From DASQGA01 sp035535315 (GTDB lineage Bacteria; Actinomycetota; Thermoleophilia; Gaiellales; Gaiellaceae): a stretch of 24,346 nucleotides of DNA. The first letter of the stretch is position 1. Each line of letters starts with the position of its first letter. Positions 15,565-23,600 of the stretch are shown piece after piece. The notes below the pieces were generated by a model. The model saw nothing but the letters and a program-made list of their open reading frames with translations. It made no database searches and was not told the origin of the DNA. The stretch is from positions 1 through 24,346 of the forward strand of contig DATLQD010000028.1 of NCBI GenBank assembly GCA_035535315.1. Direction: 5' to 3'. A program made the position numbers and the translations under genes.

Positions 15565-15571
15565 CATTATC
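15565..15571. promoter_or_regulatory. Shared, near-symmetric -10 box for rluB and the GYD gene
   Basis: The seven bases CATTATC read GATAAT on the minus strand, 8 nt before the rluB GTG, and CATTAT on the plus strand, 6 nt before the GTG of the GYD gene. One AT-rich block of only 19 bp between the two genes could thus open for transcription in both directions, giving two leaderless mRNAs. Confidence 0.55.
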
Positions 15572-15576
15572 CGGGC

Positions 15577-15867
15577 GTGCCGGTTTACATCTCGCTGATG
15601 AAGTGGACGTCGCAGGGAATGGGCGGCCTCCCGGCCTGGCGAGATCGCATCGAGGAGGGCGAACGTGCGATTCACGAGCGCGGAGGCAAGCTCCTCGACG
15701 CCTACGTGACGCTCGGCCGCTTCGACGTGGTAGAGATCTTCGAGGCTCCCGACGACGAGACGGCGTACCAGTGCCTGGTCGCTGTGGCGCGACACGGGAC
15801 GGTGACCACCGAGACCCTGCGTGCGTTCACCCGCGAGGAAGCCGAGGAGATCATCAAGAACGTCTAG
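15577..15867 (+). CDS. GYD-domain protein
   Basis: A 96-residue cytoplasmic protein with the GYD-domain layout: MPVYISLMKWTSQGMGGL, AIHERGGKLLDAYVTLGRFD, VVEIFEAPDDETAYQCLVAV, then TVTTETLRAFTREEAEEIIKNV. The family is a ferredoxin-like alpha/beta fold, often dimeric, of unknown biochemical role. I took the GTG at 15577-15579 because it gives the family's standard start; an open frame continues upstream only inside rluB. The gene is divergent from rluB and shares its promoter block. It is transcribed towards scpB, whose end is 158 bp away. Confidence 0.8.
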   Translation: MPVYISLMKWTSQGMGGLPAWRDRIEEGERAIHERGGKLLDAYVTLGRFDVVEIFEAPDDETAYQCLVAVARHGTVTTETLRAFTREEAEEIIKNV

Positions 15868-16025
15868 CCGGGACGTCGGAAGACGGCGCCGTGTCGAGCG
15901 CCGATCATCGCGACACACTTGGCACATCTGATCACACACCTGCGCGCACTGGGCTGTTACCGTCAGAGCCGGTGGGTGGCCTGGGGGCCGGCCCCTTCGC
16001 GAGAGCCCGAATCGACGCGTCCGGA

Positions 16026-16622
16026 TCAGGCCCCGCGGCGTTCGGCGACCGACTCGAGACGCGCGCGCAGATCCTCCGCGTCTCTGCCGTTGTCGTCGAG
16101 CCGAGGCAGTTCTGCCAGGCTTCCCAGACCGAAGATGCGCTCAAAGAGCGGCGTCGGGGCATAGCGGACCGCCCCGCCTTCGCCAGGCCGCCCAGCCTCC
16201 GAGATCAGGCCACGCTCCACGAGCCCGGCAACGGCCGAATCCGCTGCGACGCCCCTGATCCGGGCGATTTCAGGACGGCTGACGGGCCCGAGATAAGCGA
16301 TCACGGCCAGCGTCTCCAGCGCGGCCTGCGAGAGCCCCCGCTGCGCCGGCCGCTCAACCAGCCGGGCACAGGCCTCCGCGGCTTCGCGCGTGGCCCGAAA
16401 TGCGAACCCGCCGGCGACCTGCTCCAGCACGATCCCGCTTCGTCCTTCCCGATAACGCGACGCAAGCAAGCCGATCGCGGTCTCGACTCGATCCGGGTTG
16501 TCGTCGCACGCGCTGGCAAGGTCGTCGGCAGAGAGAGGCTGCGTCGCGATCACGAGCAGCGCTTCGATCGTCCGCGCAAGGCGGTCGACCGGGTTGTCGA
16601 TGAGCCTTAGGTTCCGTTCCAT
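16026..16622 (-). CDS. scpB: Segregation and condensation protein B
   Basis: ScpB joins ScpA and SMC in the condensin complex that compacts and segregates chromosomes. The 198-residue protein has two winged-helix domains. The first contains RTIEALLVIATQPLSADDLA, the second contains the strongly conserved LSQAALETLAVIAYLGPVSRPEIARIRG and the GRPGEGGAVRYAPTPLFERIFGL ending. I used the ATG at 16620-16622, which overlaps the scpA end by 16 bp; a longer reading to 16886 would lie wholly inside scpA and is not supported. It is the last gene of lgt-scpA-scpB. Confidence 0.95.
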   Translation of the reverse strand: MERNLRLIDNPVDRLARTIEALLVIATQPLSADDLASACDDNPDRVETAIGLLASRYREGRSGIVLEQVAGGFAFRATREAAEACARLVERPAQRGLSQAALETLAVIAYLGPVSRPEIARIRGVAADSAVAGLVERGLISEAGRPGEGGAVRYAPTPLFERIFGLGSLAELPRLDDNGRDAEDLRARLESVAERRGA

Positions 16623-17329
16623 ACCGTGATCGGCTCGAAAGGCGCTGACTGCCCGATCCGGACTTCGCCGGCTTTCCGAAGCTCGAGAAGCGCAAGAAAA
16701 GCCACCGCTTGCTCGATACGCGACAACTGCTCGGTCTCCTCGTCGAAGACGAACCCTCGTCGTCTTCGCAGCACCGCCCTGAACCGTTCCAGGAAGAGCG
16801 TCACGGGAGGAAAGCGGAGCGCCAGGTGACGAAGCGACGGCTCCGGAGGCTCGGCTGCCAGTCCTCTGAGGGCTGCCACCAGGCACTCCGGGTCCTGGGG
16901 CGCCAAAGACCGCAGGGGCGGGGGCGCGAGCGGCGCCGGGCCGATCCGGAAGAACCGATCCGACTCGGTCTCGAGCCGCTCCTCGAGCCAGTCCGCGGCA
17001 GACCTGAAACGACGATAGACAGCCAGCCTCTCCGCGAGCTCTTCGACGGCCTCGTCCGGATCCAGCTCCTCGAAGACCTCCTCGTCGGGAAAAAGATCGC
17101 GCGCTTTCAGCTCGAGCAGCGACGAAACGAGAACGAGGAACTCGCCGCAGGCATCGAGATCGAGCGGCGAGTGCTCCAGCAGGCGCTCGACGAAGGTCAC
17201 CACGATCTCGGCGACCTCGACGTCCGCGAGATCGAGCTCCTGCTTCAAGACGAGCGTCAGCAGCAGATCGAAGGGTCCCTCGAAAGCGTCCAGGTCCAAG
17301 TCAAGCTCGCGAACCGCCACCGCGCTCAT
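16607..17329 (-). CDS. scpA: Segregation and condensation protein A (kleisin)
   Basis: ScpA is the kleisin subunit bridging the SMC heads. The 240-residue protein has the family opening FEGPFDLLLTLVLKQELDLADV (about 16-37), EFLVLVSSLLELKARDLFPDEE in the N-terminal helical domain, an acidic linker, and a C-terminal winged helix with VAFLALLELRKAGEVRIGQSAPFEPI, the part that contacts the SMC head. The ATG start lies 10 bp after the lgt stop and the 3' end overlaps scpB. Length is typical (about 240-270). Confidence 0.96.
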   Translation of the reverse strand: MSAVAVRELDLDLDAFEGPFDLLLTLVLKQELDLADVEVAEIVVTFVERLLEHSPLDLDACGEFLVLVSSLLELKARDLFPDEEVFEELDPDEAVEELAERLAVYRRFRSAADWLEERLETESDRFFRIGPAPLAPPPLRSLAPQDPECLVAALRGLAAEPPEPSLRHLALRFPPVTLFLERFRAVLRRRRGFVFDEETEQLSRIEQAVAFLALLELRKAGEVRIGQSAPFEPITVWNGT

Positions 17330-17339
17330 GCGGCTGACA

Positions 17340-18218
17340 CTAACGTCCGCGGCGGACGCGGCCTTTGGGTACCGCCATCTTCGGTCCGAGCGGGACAGCG
17401 GGCTCCGCGCGGCGGCCCGGCAGCTTCGGTTCGACGTCGCGGCGCTGCGTCCAGACGAACGCCGCCACTGCGCAGACGAACACGACGATCGAGACCCACG
17501 CGTTCAGACGCAGAGGGCCGAATTCCTTCGCCGGATCGACTCGCAGCAATTCGAGGAAGAACCGAGCGAACGTGTACCACGCCACGTACAGACAGAAGAG
17601 CCCCGGCGCCCGGATCCGGAAGCGCCGCCCGGCCCAGATCAGAACCAGGACGCCGAGGAAGTTCCAGAGCGACTCGTAGAGGAACGTCGGATGGAATGTG
17701 TCGGATGCTAGCGCGTTGTCGGGCCGGTTCTCGGGGTCGATCTCGAGCCCCCACGGCAGGTCGGTGGGCTTTCCGTAGAGCTCCTGGTTGAACCAGTTCC
17801 CCCACCGCCCGATCGCCTGGGCGAGCAGAAGCGCAGGTGCGGCCGCGTCCAGAAAAAGCGCAGCCGACTCTCCCGCCCGATGGACAACCCACCACCCCGC
17901 GAGGACGCCGCCGGCAATACCGCCCCAGATGCCCAATCCCCCCTTCCAGATCGCCAAGGCTCCCCACCACTCGTCCGGCACCTCGCTCCAGCTCGTGGCG
18001 AGGTGGTAAAGACGAGCACCGACGATGCCTCCGCCGACCCCCCACATGGCGACCCGCAGCACGAGATCCCAATCGCCCCCTAGCCGCGTCCACCTGAGTC
18101 CGCAAAGCACGGTCGCGGCGACGATGCCGAGGAGCAGCATGAGCCCATAAGCGTGAAGCGTGAGTGGGCCGAGTTCGAGCGCCCCACTCGATGGGCTGGG
18201 GATCGAGGCCTGGATCAC
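17340..18218 (-). CDS. lgt: Prolipoprotein diacylglyceryl transferase
   Basis: Lgt transfers diacylglycerol from phosphatidylglycerol to the lipobox cysteine of prolipoproteins, the first step in lipoprotein maturation. The 292-residue polytopic protein has about seven hydrophobic segments. The family signature GRWGNWFNQELYGKPTDLPWG lies in the middle, after HAYGLMLLLG near the start (His essential in E. coli) and GGIVGARLYHL. Near the end are HPTFLYESLWN and RFFLELLR. The tail is Arg/Lys-rich and cytoplasmic. The start is a GTG with CAGAAT 6 nt upstream, so it is possibly the leaderless first gene of lgt-scpA-scpB. The DUF3352 lipoprotein in this window would be a substrate. Confidence 0.96.
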   Translation of the reverse strand: MIQASIPSPSSGALELGPLTLHAYGLMLLLGIVAATVLCGLRWTRLGGDWDLVLRVAMWGVGGGIVGARLYHLATSWSEVPDEWWGALAIWKGGLGIWGGIAGGVLAGWWVVHRAGESAALFLDAAAPALLLAQAIGRWGNWFNQELYGKPTDLPWGLEIDPENRPDNALASDTFHPTFLYESLWNFLGVLVLIWAGRRFRIRAPGLFCLYVAWYTFARFFLELLRVDPAKEFGPLRLNAWVSIVVFVCAVAAFVWTQRRDVEPKLPGRRAEPAVPLGPKMAVPKGRVRRGR

Positions 18219-18299
18219 GCTCTGATTCTGTCGAGAACCCGCAGCGCCCGCGTCAGACCATGGTGCGGCGCCGTAAACGTCCGAACGCGGGGTCTCGAG

Positions 18300-18503
18300 C
18301 TAGAGGAGAATGTCGAGCGCGATCTCGGAGGAGCAGCCGCGGCGCCTGAGATCGACCGCGAAATGGAGGTCGACGTCGATTCGTTCGGCCAGCCGTCGTG
18401 CATCGCCGCGGTCGTATCCGGCCCGCTCCAGCTCGGCGCGGCGCCAGTCGACGACGCGCTCTACCTCTGGGTCTCGTGTGAGTGTTGCTTCTGCCGCAGC
18501 CAT
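18300..18503 (-). CDS. Small conserved hypothetical protein, 67 residues
   Basis: A 67-residue charged, helical protein (EVERVVDWRRAELERAGYDR, then DLHFAVDLRRRGCSSEIALD, ending ILL). The form 'WR..EL.RAGY...A..LA...DVDLH.A..L...GC....A..IL' resembles small unnamed proteins I associate with Thermoleophilia and related actinobacteria, but I know no function. I chose the ATG at 18501-18503; the open frame extends to 18680, but that part overlaps the anti-sigma gene. A weak AAAGAG sits before the ATG. It stands alone, 92 bp after the anti-sigma gene and about 80 bp before lgt. Confidence 0.6.
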   Translation of the reverse strand: MAAAEATLTRDPEVERVVDWRRAELERAGYDRGDARRLAERIDVDLHFAVDLRRRGCSSEIALDILL

Positions 18504-18595
18504 GTCTCTCTTTACTTCGTACGAAACGGGCCTGTGGTTTCTCCCCGTTATGGGGGATCCCACACAACTGATCTTACGCACGATCGGCGAAACGT

Positions 18596-19330
18596 CTAGG
18601 GAACGGTGCGTGCGAGTTCGAGCGCACGATCCTTCCCGAAGCCACCTTCTAGCCGAAGTGTCAGGTCGTTTCGCTCCCACAGAAGCGCGTTTCGGGAGAG
18701 TCGAATTGTCTCTTCCTGGATCTCGCCGTCGCGATCCAGGTAGTAAATGACGTGGTTCGCGCCGGCCACCCAGAACCCCGGTGCTCCCCCCTGCACGTTG
18801 ACCGGCTCGATCGTCGTCTCGGGTCCCGCCTGCTTGCCGATGAGTTCGGGGTTGAGGTCGCCGCGGAACTCGGAAAGAAGCACCTGCGCGCGAGCTTCGG
18901 TTCCCCAGAGGAAGAACACCTGCCCGCCCGGGGTCGCTCGGTCAACGTAGATCGAGTCGGGGCGGCCCAGGCCCGGAAGCTCCGGCTGGGCGACCTCGAA
19001 CGAGACCGCCTCGCGAGCCTCGTCGAGACTGACGGGCTCCCCCAGATCCAGGCCGGAGCCCGAGATCGACGGGAGCGTCGGAACTTTCTCCACGCTCGCA
19101 CCCCTGATGTGCAGAAATTCGAGGATGGCCGTACGGGCCTGGGGAACTGCCATTGCTGCAGCGAGTGCCAGGCCGAGCACCGCGATCGCGAGCACGAGGG
19201 AGCGACGCACTCGACGCCGGGGCTCACGCTCCTCCGCGATGCGGGCGCGAACCACGTCTACGAGGTCCGGTGCAGCAGGCAGCTCGAGCGCGTTGCCGAG
19301 CTCCCTGAGTTGACGCTCCAGCTCAGGCAT
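18596..19330 (-). CDS. Putative membrane-bound anti-sigma factor
   Basis: A 244-residue single-pass membrane protein. Residues 1-42 are a short cytoplasmic helical region (ERQLRELGNALELPAAPDLVDVV), residues ~43-63 a transmembrane helix (SLVLAIAVLGLALAAAMAV). The remainder is an extracytoplasmic domain (FLHIRGASVEKVPTLPSI, DSIYVDRATPGGQVFFLWG, PGFWVAGANHVIYYLDRDGE, ALLWERNDLTLRLEG). The start codon overlaps the end of the ECF sigma gene by 8 bp, the usual arrangement for a cognate anti-sigma factor that holds the sigma factor until an envelope signal arrives. No zinc-binding HxxxCxxC motif is present. The role is inferred from position and topology; the domain itself is recognised only by general resemblance. 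Confidence 0.7.
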   Translation of the reverse strand: MPELERQLRELGNALELPAAPDLVDVVRARIAEEREPRRRVRRSLVLAIAVLGLALAAAMAVPQARTAILEFLHIRGASVEKVPTLPSISGSGLDLGEPVSLDEAREAVSFEVAQPELPGLGRPDSIYVDRATPGGQVFFLWGTEARAQVLLSEFRGDLNPELIGKQAGPETTIEPVNVQGGAPGFWVAGANHVIYYLDRDGEIQEETIRLSRNALLWERNDLTLRLEGGFGKDRALELARTVP

Positions 19331-19886
19331 GGGCCTCCTCGAGGTCGCCTCGGAGGCGTGTCAGCGCTCGCGAGAGCCTGGATTTGACCGTTCCACGACG
19401 CAGGCCAAGCGTCTGCGCGGTCTCATCCTCGGAGAGGTCCAGGAAATAGCGGCAGACGACGACGAGTTGCTCCTCCTCGCGCAAGGTCGAGACTGCCTGC
19501 AAGAGTCGGTGTCGCTCGTCCGAGGCGAGAAGCGTTGCCTCGGGGGACGGGGCCGCGCCCCCCGAGGGCTCAGCAGCCGCGAGGCGCAGCGTCAACGTCG
19601 CGCGCCGGCCAGCAGAGCGGCGGCGGTTTCTGGCTTCGTTGGCGACGATTTGAAGGAGCCAGGGTCGGAACGGGGCTCCGTGCCGAAAGCGCCCGAGCGC
19701 GCGATAGGCCTTCACGAAGCCCTCCTGCGCGGCGTCCCGTGCCTCGTCCGCGGATCCCGCGACGAGATAGGCGGTCCTGAATGCGATTCCTTGATAGGTG
19801 CGCACAAGCTCCTCGTAGGCGCGGACATCCCCGCGCTTCGCCTGCTCGACGAGGTCGTTTTCCTCTTCCAGTGGCCGGCCCTCCAC
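19323..19886 (-). CDS. ECF-type RNA polymerase sigma-70 factor
   Basis: A 187-residue extracytoplasmic-function sigma factor that directs RNA polymerase to a small regulon. Region 2 spans ~20-85 (YEELVRTYQGIAFRTAYLVA, DEARDAAQEGFVKAYRALGRF, then FRPWLLQIVANEARNRRR). Region 4 spans ~125-180 (LREEEQLVVVCRYFLDLSEDETAQTLGL with helix-turn-helix RRGTVKSRLSRALTRLR). Sequences between are a Pro/Ala/Ser-rich linker. Region 3 is absent, as expected. The start is a GTG. Upstream, GGAACC on the minus strand at 19921-19916 resembles an ECF -35 element and suggests self-regulation. It is translationally coupled to the anti-sigma gene. Confidence 0.92.
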   Translation of the reverse strand: MEGRPLEEENDLVEQAKRGDVRAYEELVRTYQGIAFRTAYLVAGSADEARDAAQEGFVKAYRALGRFRHGAPFRPWLLQIVANEARNRRRSAGRRATLTLRLAAAEPSGGAAPSPEATLLASDERHRLLQAVSTLREEEQLVVVCRYFLDLSEDETAQTLGLRRGTVKSRLSRALTRLRGDLEEAHA

Positions 19887-19891
19887 TGCTC

Positions 19892-19921
19892 GTACTACAC
19901 CGCGGCGCGGGGCGAGGTTCC
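19892..19921 (-). promoter_or_regulatory. Possible ECF-type promoter of the sigma/anti-sigma pair
   Basis: On the minus strand GGAACC (19921-19916) is a good match to the GGAAC -35 element of many ECF sigma factors. About 18 nt downstream lies TAGTAC (19897-19892), 5 nt before the GTG start. The -10 part is weak, so autoregulation is only a possibility. Confidence 0.3.
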
Positions 19922-19941
19922 GCTGCGAAGATGTTGGCCTG

Positions 19942-20382
19942 GTGACACGTGCACGGCTGATCGGACTAAACCACGTGGCGCTCGAGGTCGGTGACGTCGA
20001 GGAGGCGCTCGCGTTCTATGGGCAGATCTTCGAGTTCGAACTCCGCGGGCGCAGCGCGCGCATGGCGTTCATCGACCTGGGCGATCAATTCGTCGCACTG
20101 GCGGCGGGCCGGGCGCAAGCGCCTGACGAACGCAGGCACGTTGGGCTGGTGGTCGACTCGAAGCAGGCTGCGCGCGAAGCCCTCGCCGAGGCCGGCGTAG
20201 AGGTGCTCCCGGGTCGTGGGCTCGATTTCCGGGATCCCTGGGGCAACGTGATCGAAGTCGTCGAGTACTCGGAAATCCAGTTCACCAAGGAGCCCCGGGT
20301 GCTGGCTGGTATGGACCTCGCCGGGCTCGGCAAGTCGGAGCAGGCGCTCGAGGAACTGCGGGCCAAGGGCCTAGCAGACTGA
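19942..20382 (+). CDS. VOC-superfamily (glyoxalase/dioxygenase-like) protein
   Basis: A 146-residue protein with one vicinal-oxygen-chelate module. Paired beta-alpha-beta units carry LIGLNHVALEVGDVEEALAFYGQIFEF at the start and DERRHVGLVVDSKQ in the middle. The ending FRDPWGNVIEVVEY is typical. His in NHV, His in RRHV and Glu in GNVIEVVEY are the likely metal ligands. A C-terminal extension of about 35 residues (VLAGMDLAGLGKSEQALEEL) is unusual and probably helical. Substrate cannot be assigned: the superfamily includes glyoxalase I, extradiol dioxygenases and antibiotic-resistance proteins. The GTG start lies 55 bp from the divergent sigma-factor gene, so co-regulation is possible. Confidence 0.8.
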   Translation: MTRARLIGLNHVALEVGDVEEALAFYGQIFEFELRGRSARMAFIDLGDQFVALAAGRAQAPDERRHVGLVVDSKQAAREALAEAGVEVLPGRGLDFRDPWGNVIEVVEYSEIQFTKEPRVLAGMDLAGLGKSEQALEELRAKGLAD

Positions 20383-20620
20383 ACGAGCCGCCAAGTCAGT
20401 TGTACGTCCCGGGGGGAACCCCTTGGTTACCCCTGCGGCCAGCGTACTGCGTGCTCTTGGACTGAGGCATACAGGACCCGGCACGATCCGCGCTCGCGCG
20501 TGCCCCCTCGTCGTCGGTCTCTTAGTTAGTCAGCTCGCGCGCGCCTGCGGCTGGTGCGCAGACCCGCGCGGCGCCACCGACGGGGCGTCATCCGGCCGGC
20601 GGAACGTTTACATCAGACCT

Positions 20621-23600
20621 CTAGGTGACGGCCGCCTCGCCGAGTAGCGATTTTGCCTCGGCGAAGAAGTCGGCCTCGGGCCGGACCTTGAAGTCGGGCC
20701 CGAACGCGTATGTACGCGGCCCCTCCGATGTCTCGATCGCAACGACCACCGGAGCCTCTCCGGGATATTCCCGCACGAGCTCGGCCAGGTTGCGCAAAAG
20801 CCCGGCAGGCGCCTTTCGAGCATCGACCTTGAGTCTCACCTCAGAGCGCTCGGGCGTCGCTTCGAAGGGAGCAACTTCCATCGCGATCAGTTTCGTCTCC
20901 CCCTCCTGCTTGTGGTCGACGCGACCCTTGATCACGAGGACGCGATCCGCCTCGAGCAGATCGCGCGACGACGCGTAGACGGAGTTGAAGACCACGGTTT
21001 CGATCGACCCCGAAAGATCGTCGAGCCGGAGGAACACCATCGGATCGCCCTTCTTCGTCGTCAGAGGCTTGACCGCGCCGACGATGCCTCCAACCGTGAT
21101 GATCTCGCCGTCTCGCCGGCGCTCGACCTCGGCAAGCTGGCAGTCGACCTTTCTACGCAGGGATTCCTTCGCGCCCTGAAGGGGGTGCTCCGAGACGTAG
21201 AGACCGAGGGACTCCTTCTCGAACGCGAGCCGTTCGTTCTTCTCCCACTCCTCGGGTGAGATAGGCGGATGGTGCCTGCGGGCGGCCGGTGCCTCTTCGC
21301 CACCACCACCGCCCAGGTCGAAGATCGAGCTCTGACCCGCCAGGCGGTCGGCCTGCTGCCGACCGCCAGCTCCAACAGCTTGCTCGAGGACGTTCCAGAT
21401 CCCCATTCGAGCCGCGCCGGTCGAGTCGAACGCCCCACACTTGACGAGGGATTCCAGCGCGCGCTTGTTAACAACCTGGGGATCGACCCGCTCGCAGAAG
21501 TCCCAGATCGACTCGAACGGCCCGTCGGCCTCCCGCGCGGCGACGATTGCCCGAACGGCGTTCTCCCCCACGTTCTTCACGGCATTGAGACCAAACCGGA
21601 TCTTCCCCTCCACCACCGCGAAGTCGGACGCCGAGCAGTTGACATCCGGGGGCTCGACCTTGATCCCCATCTCCTCGCACGCGGCCACGTAGAGCGGCAC
21701 CCGATCCTTCGTGTTCATGACCGACGAGATGAGCGCGGCCATGTACTCGGCCGGCCAATTGGCCTTCAGGTAGGCCGTCCGGTAAGCGATCAGCGCGTAA
21801 CACGCTGCATGTGACTTGTTGAAGGAGTAGTCCTGTGCCTGCTCCATGTCCTTCCAGAGCTGGTTCGCGACCGACGGCGTTACGCCCTTCTGGGCGGCTC
21901 CCTCCAGGAACTTGTCCTTCAGGGAGGCCATCAGCGCGTGGATCTTCTTGCCGATGGCCTTCCGGAGATCGTCCGCCTCAGCCGGTGAGAAGCCGGCCAG
22001 CTGCTTGGCGATCTCCATGTACTGCTCCTGGTAGATGCAGATCCCATAGGTCGGCTCGGTGATCGGCTTCAAGCGCTCGTCGAGGAAGTGAGGCTGCTCT
22101 ATCCCTGCCTTGCGCTTCGCATAGACCGGGATATACCCCATGGGGCCCGGCCGGTACAGCGCGACGAGCGCGATCAAATCCTCGAACTCGGTCGGCCGTA
22201 CCTGCCGCAGCGCCTCCCGCATCCCCGATGACTCGAACTGGAAGACGCCGGACGATTCTCCACGCTGCAGCATCGCGTAGGTCTTCGGATCGTCAAGCGG
22301 GATCGAGACGATGTCGACGCCGCCGACGAGCTCGATTGCCTTGTCGATGACGTCGAGATTTCGGAGACCGAGGAAGTCCATCTTCAGGAGCCCCAGCGCC
22401 TCCACGTCGCCCATCGGGAACTGCGTCACGACCTCCTGATCTGCCCCTTTCTGCTGGAGCGGGATGTACTCGGTGAGCGGCCGGTCGCCGATCACGACGC
22501 CCGCCGCATGGATCGAGTCCTGGCGGACGAGGCCTTCGAGCGGCTTCGCAAGGTCGACGATCTGACGCACCGTCTCGTCCTGGTCGTAGGCGGCCTTGAG
22601 ATCAGCGCCTTTCTTCAGGCAGTCGCCAAGGTAGACCTTCGGTCCCTCCGGGATGAGCTTCGCGATCCGGTCGACCGTCCCGTACGGGATGTCGAGAACG
22701 CGACCCGCGTCCCGCACCGCGGCACGAGCCATCATCGTGCCGAAGGTGATGATCTGCGCAACGCGGTCCCGGCCGTACTTCTCGGCCACGTAGTTGATGA
22801 CCTGGTCGCGGCCGTGGACCGAGAAGTCGATGTCGATGTCCGGCATCGACTTGCGGCCCGGGTTCAGGAAGCGCTCGAAGAGAAGGTCGTACTTGATGGG
22901 ATCGATGTCGGTGATTTCGAGGCTGTACGCAACGAGGCTTCCCGCCGCCGAGCCGCGACCGGGCCCGACGCCGATACCGTTTCGCTTCGCGAAGGAGATG
23001 AAGTCCCAGACGATCAGGAAGTAGTCCGCGAAGCCCATCTCCCGGATCGTCTTCAACTCGAACTTGAGTCGCTCCTGGAGTTCCGGTGTGACTTTTTCGT
23101 AGCGTTTTTGCAGGCCTTTTTCGCAAAGCTCAACGAGATAGTCAAAAGCGTCGCGACCTTCCGGCGTCGGGAACGACGGCAGTAGGATCCGCCCGAGCTC
23201 CATCGTCACCGTGCAGCGCTCGGCGATCTCGAGCGTGCGCGCCACCGCCTCCGGGTACGCCGCGAAGTCCTGCTGCATCTCCTCCGGGGTTTTGAAGAAG
23301 AACTGGTCGGTGTCGAAGCGCCAATGGTTCGGGTTGGCGAGCGAGTCTCCGGACTGGATGCACAGAAGCGCCTCATGGGCGCGCGCGTCCTCGTGGCGCA
23401 GGTAGTGGACGTCGCCGGTCGCGACGAGCGGAAGCCCAGTCGAGACCGCGATCTCCGCAAGCTGGGCGTTGATCTTCGGCTGCACCTCGAGCCCGGCGTC
23501 CTGGATTTCGAGGTACGTCGAGTCACGGCCGAAAATGTCGGTCAGGCGCGTTAGCTCCTCCTCTGCCTCGCCGCGATTCCCGTTCTCGAGCGCCTTGCAG

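Noticed and set aside
15013..15576. N-terminal extension of the GYD gene
   Set aside because: Antisense to rluB; the GYD domain starts at the GTG at 15577 right after a -10 box.
15868..16025. Terminator between GYD and scpB
   Set aside because: Short GC-rich inverted repeats (GTGTCG/CGACAC near 15892-15917, the palindrome GGGGCCGGCCCC near 15985) exist, but no T-run follows; evidence is insufficient.
16623..16886. N-terminal extension of scpB
   Set aside because: It lies wholly within scpA in another frame and is Arg/Ser-rich; ATG at 16622 gives normal ScpB.
20383..20620. Possible tRNA, small RNA or terminator between VOC and dnaE
   Set aside because: I could not fold a cloverleaf. GGGG/CCCC near 20411-20422 and CTGCG/CGCAG near 20545 are short, with no T-run.
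20423..20647. 74-codon plus-strand frame between the VOC gene and dnaE
   Set aside because: TTG start, no promoter or Shine-Dalgarno sequence, mixed third-position GC, overlaps the dnaE end; nothing recognisable.
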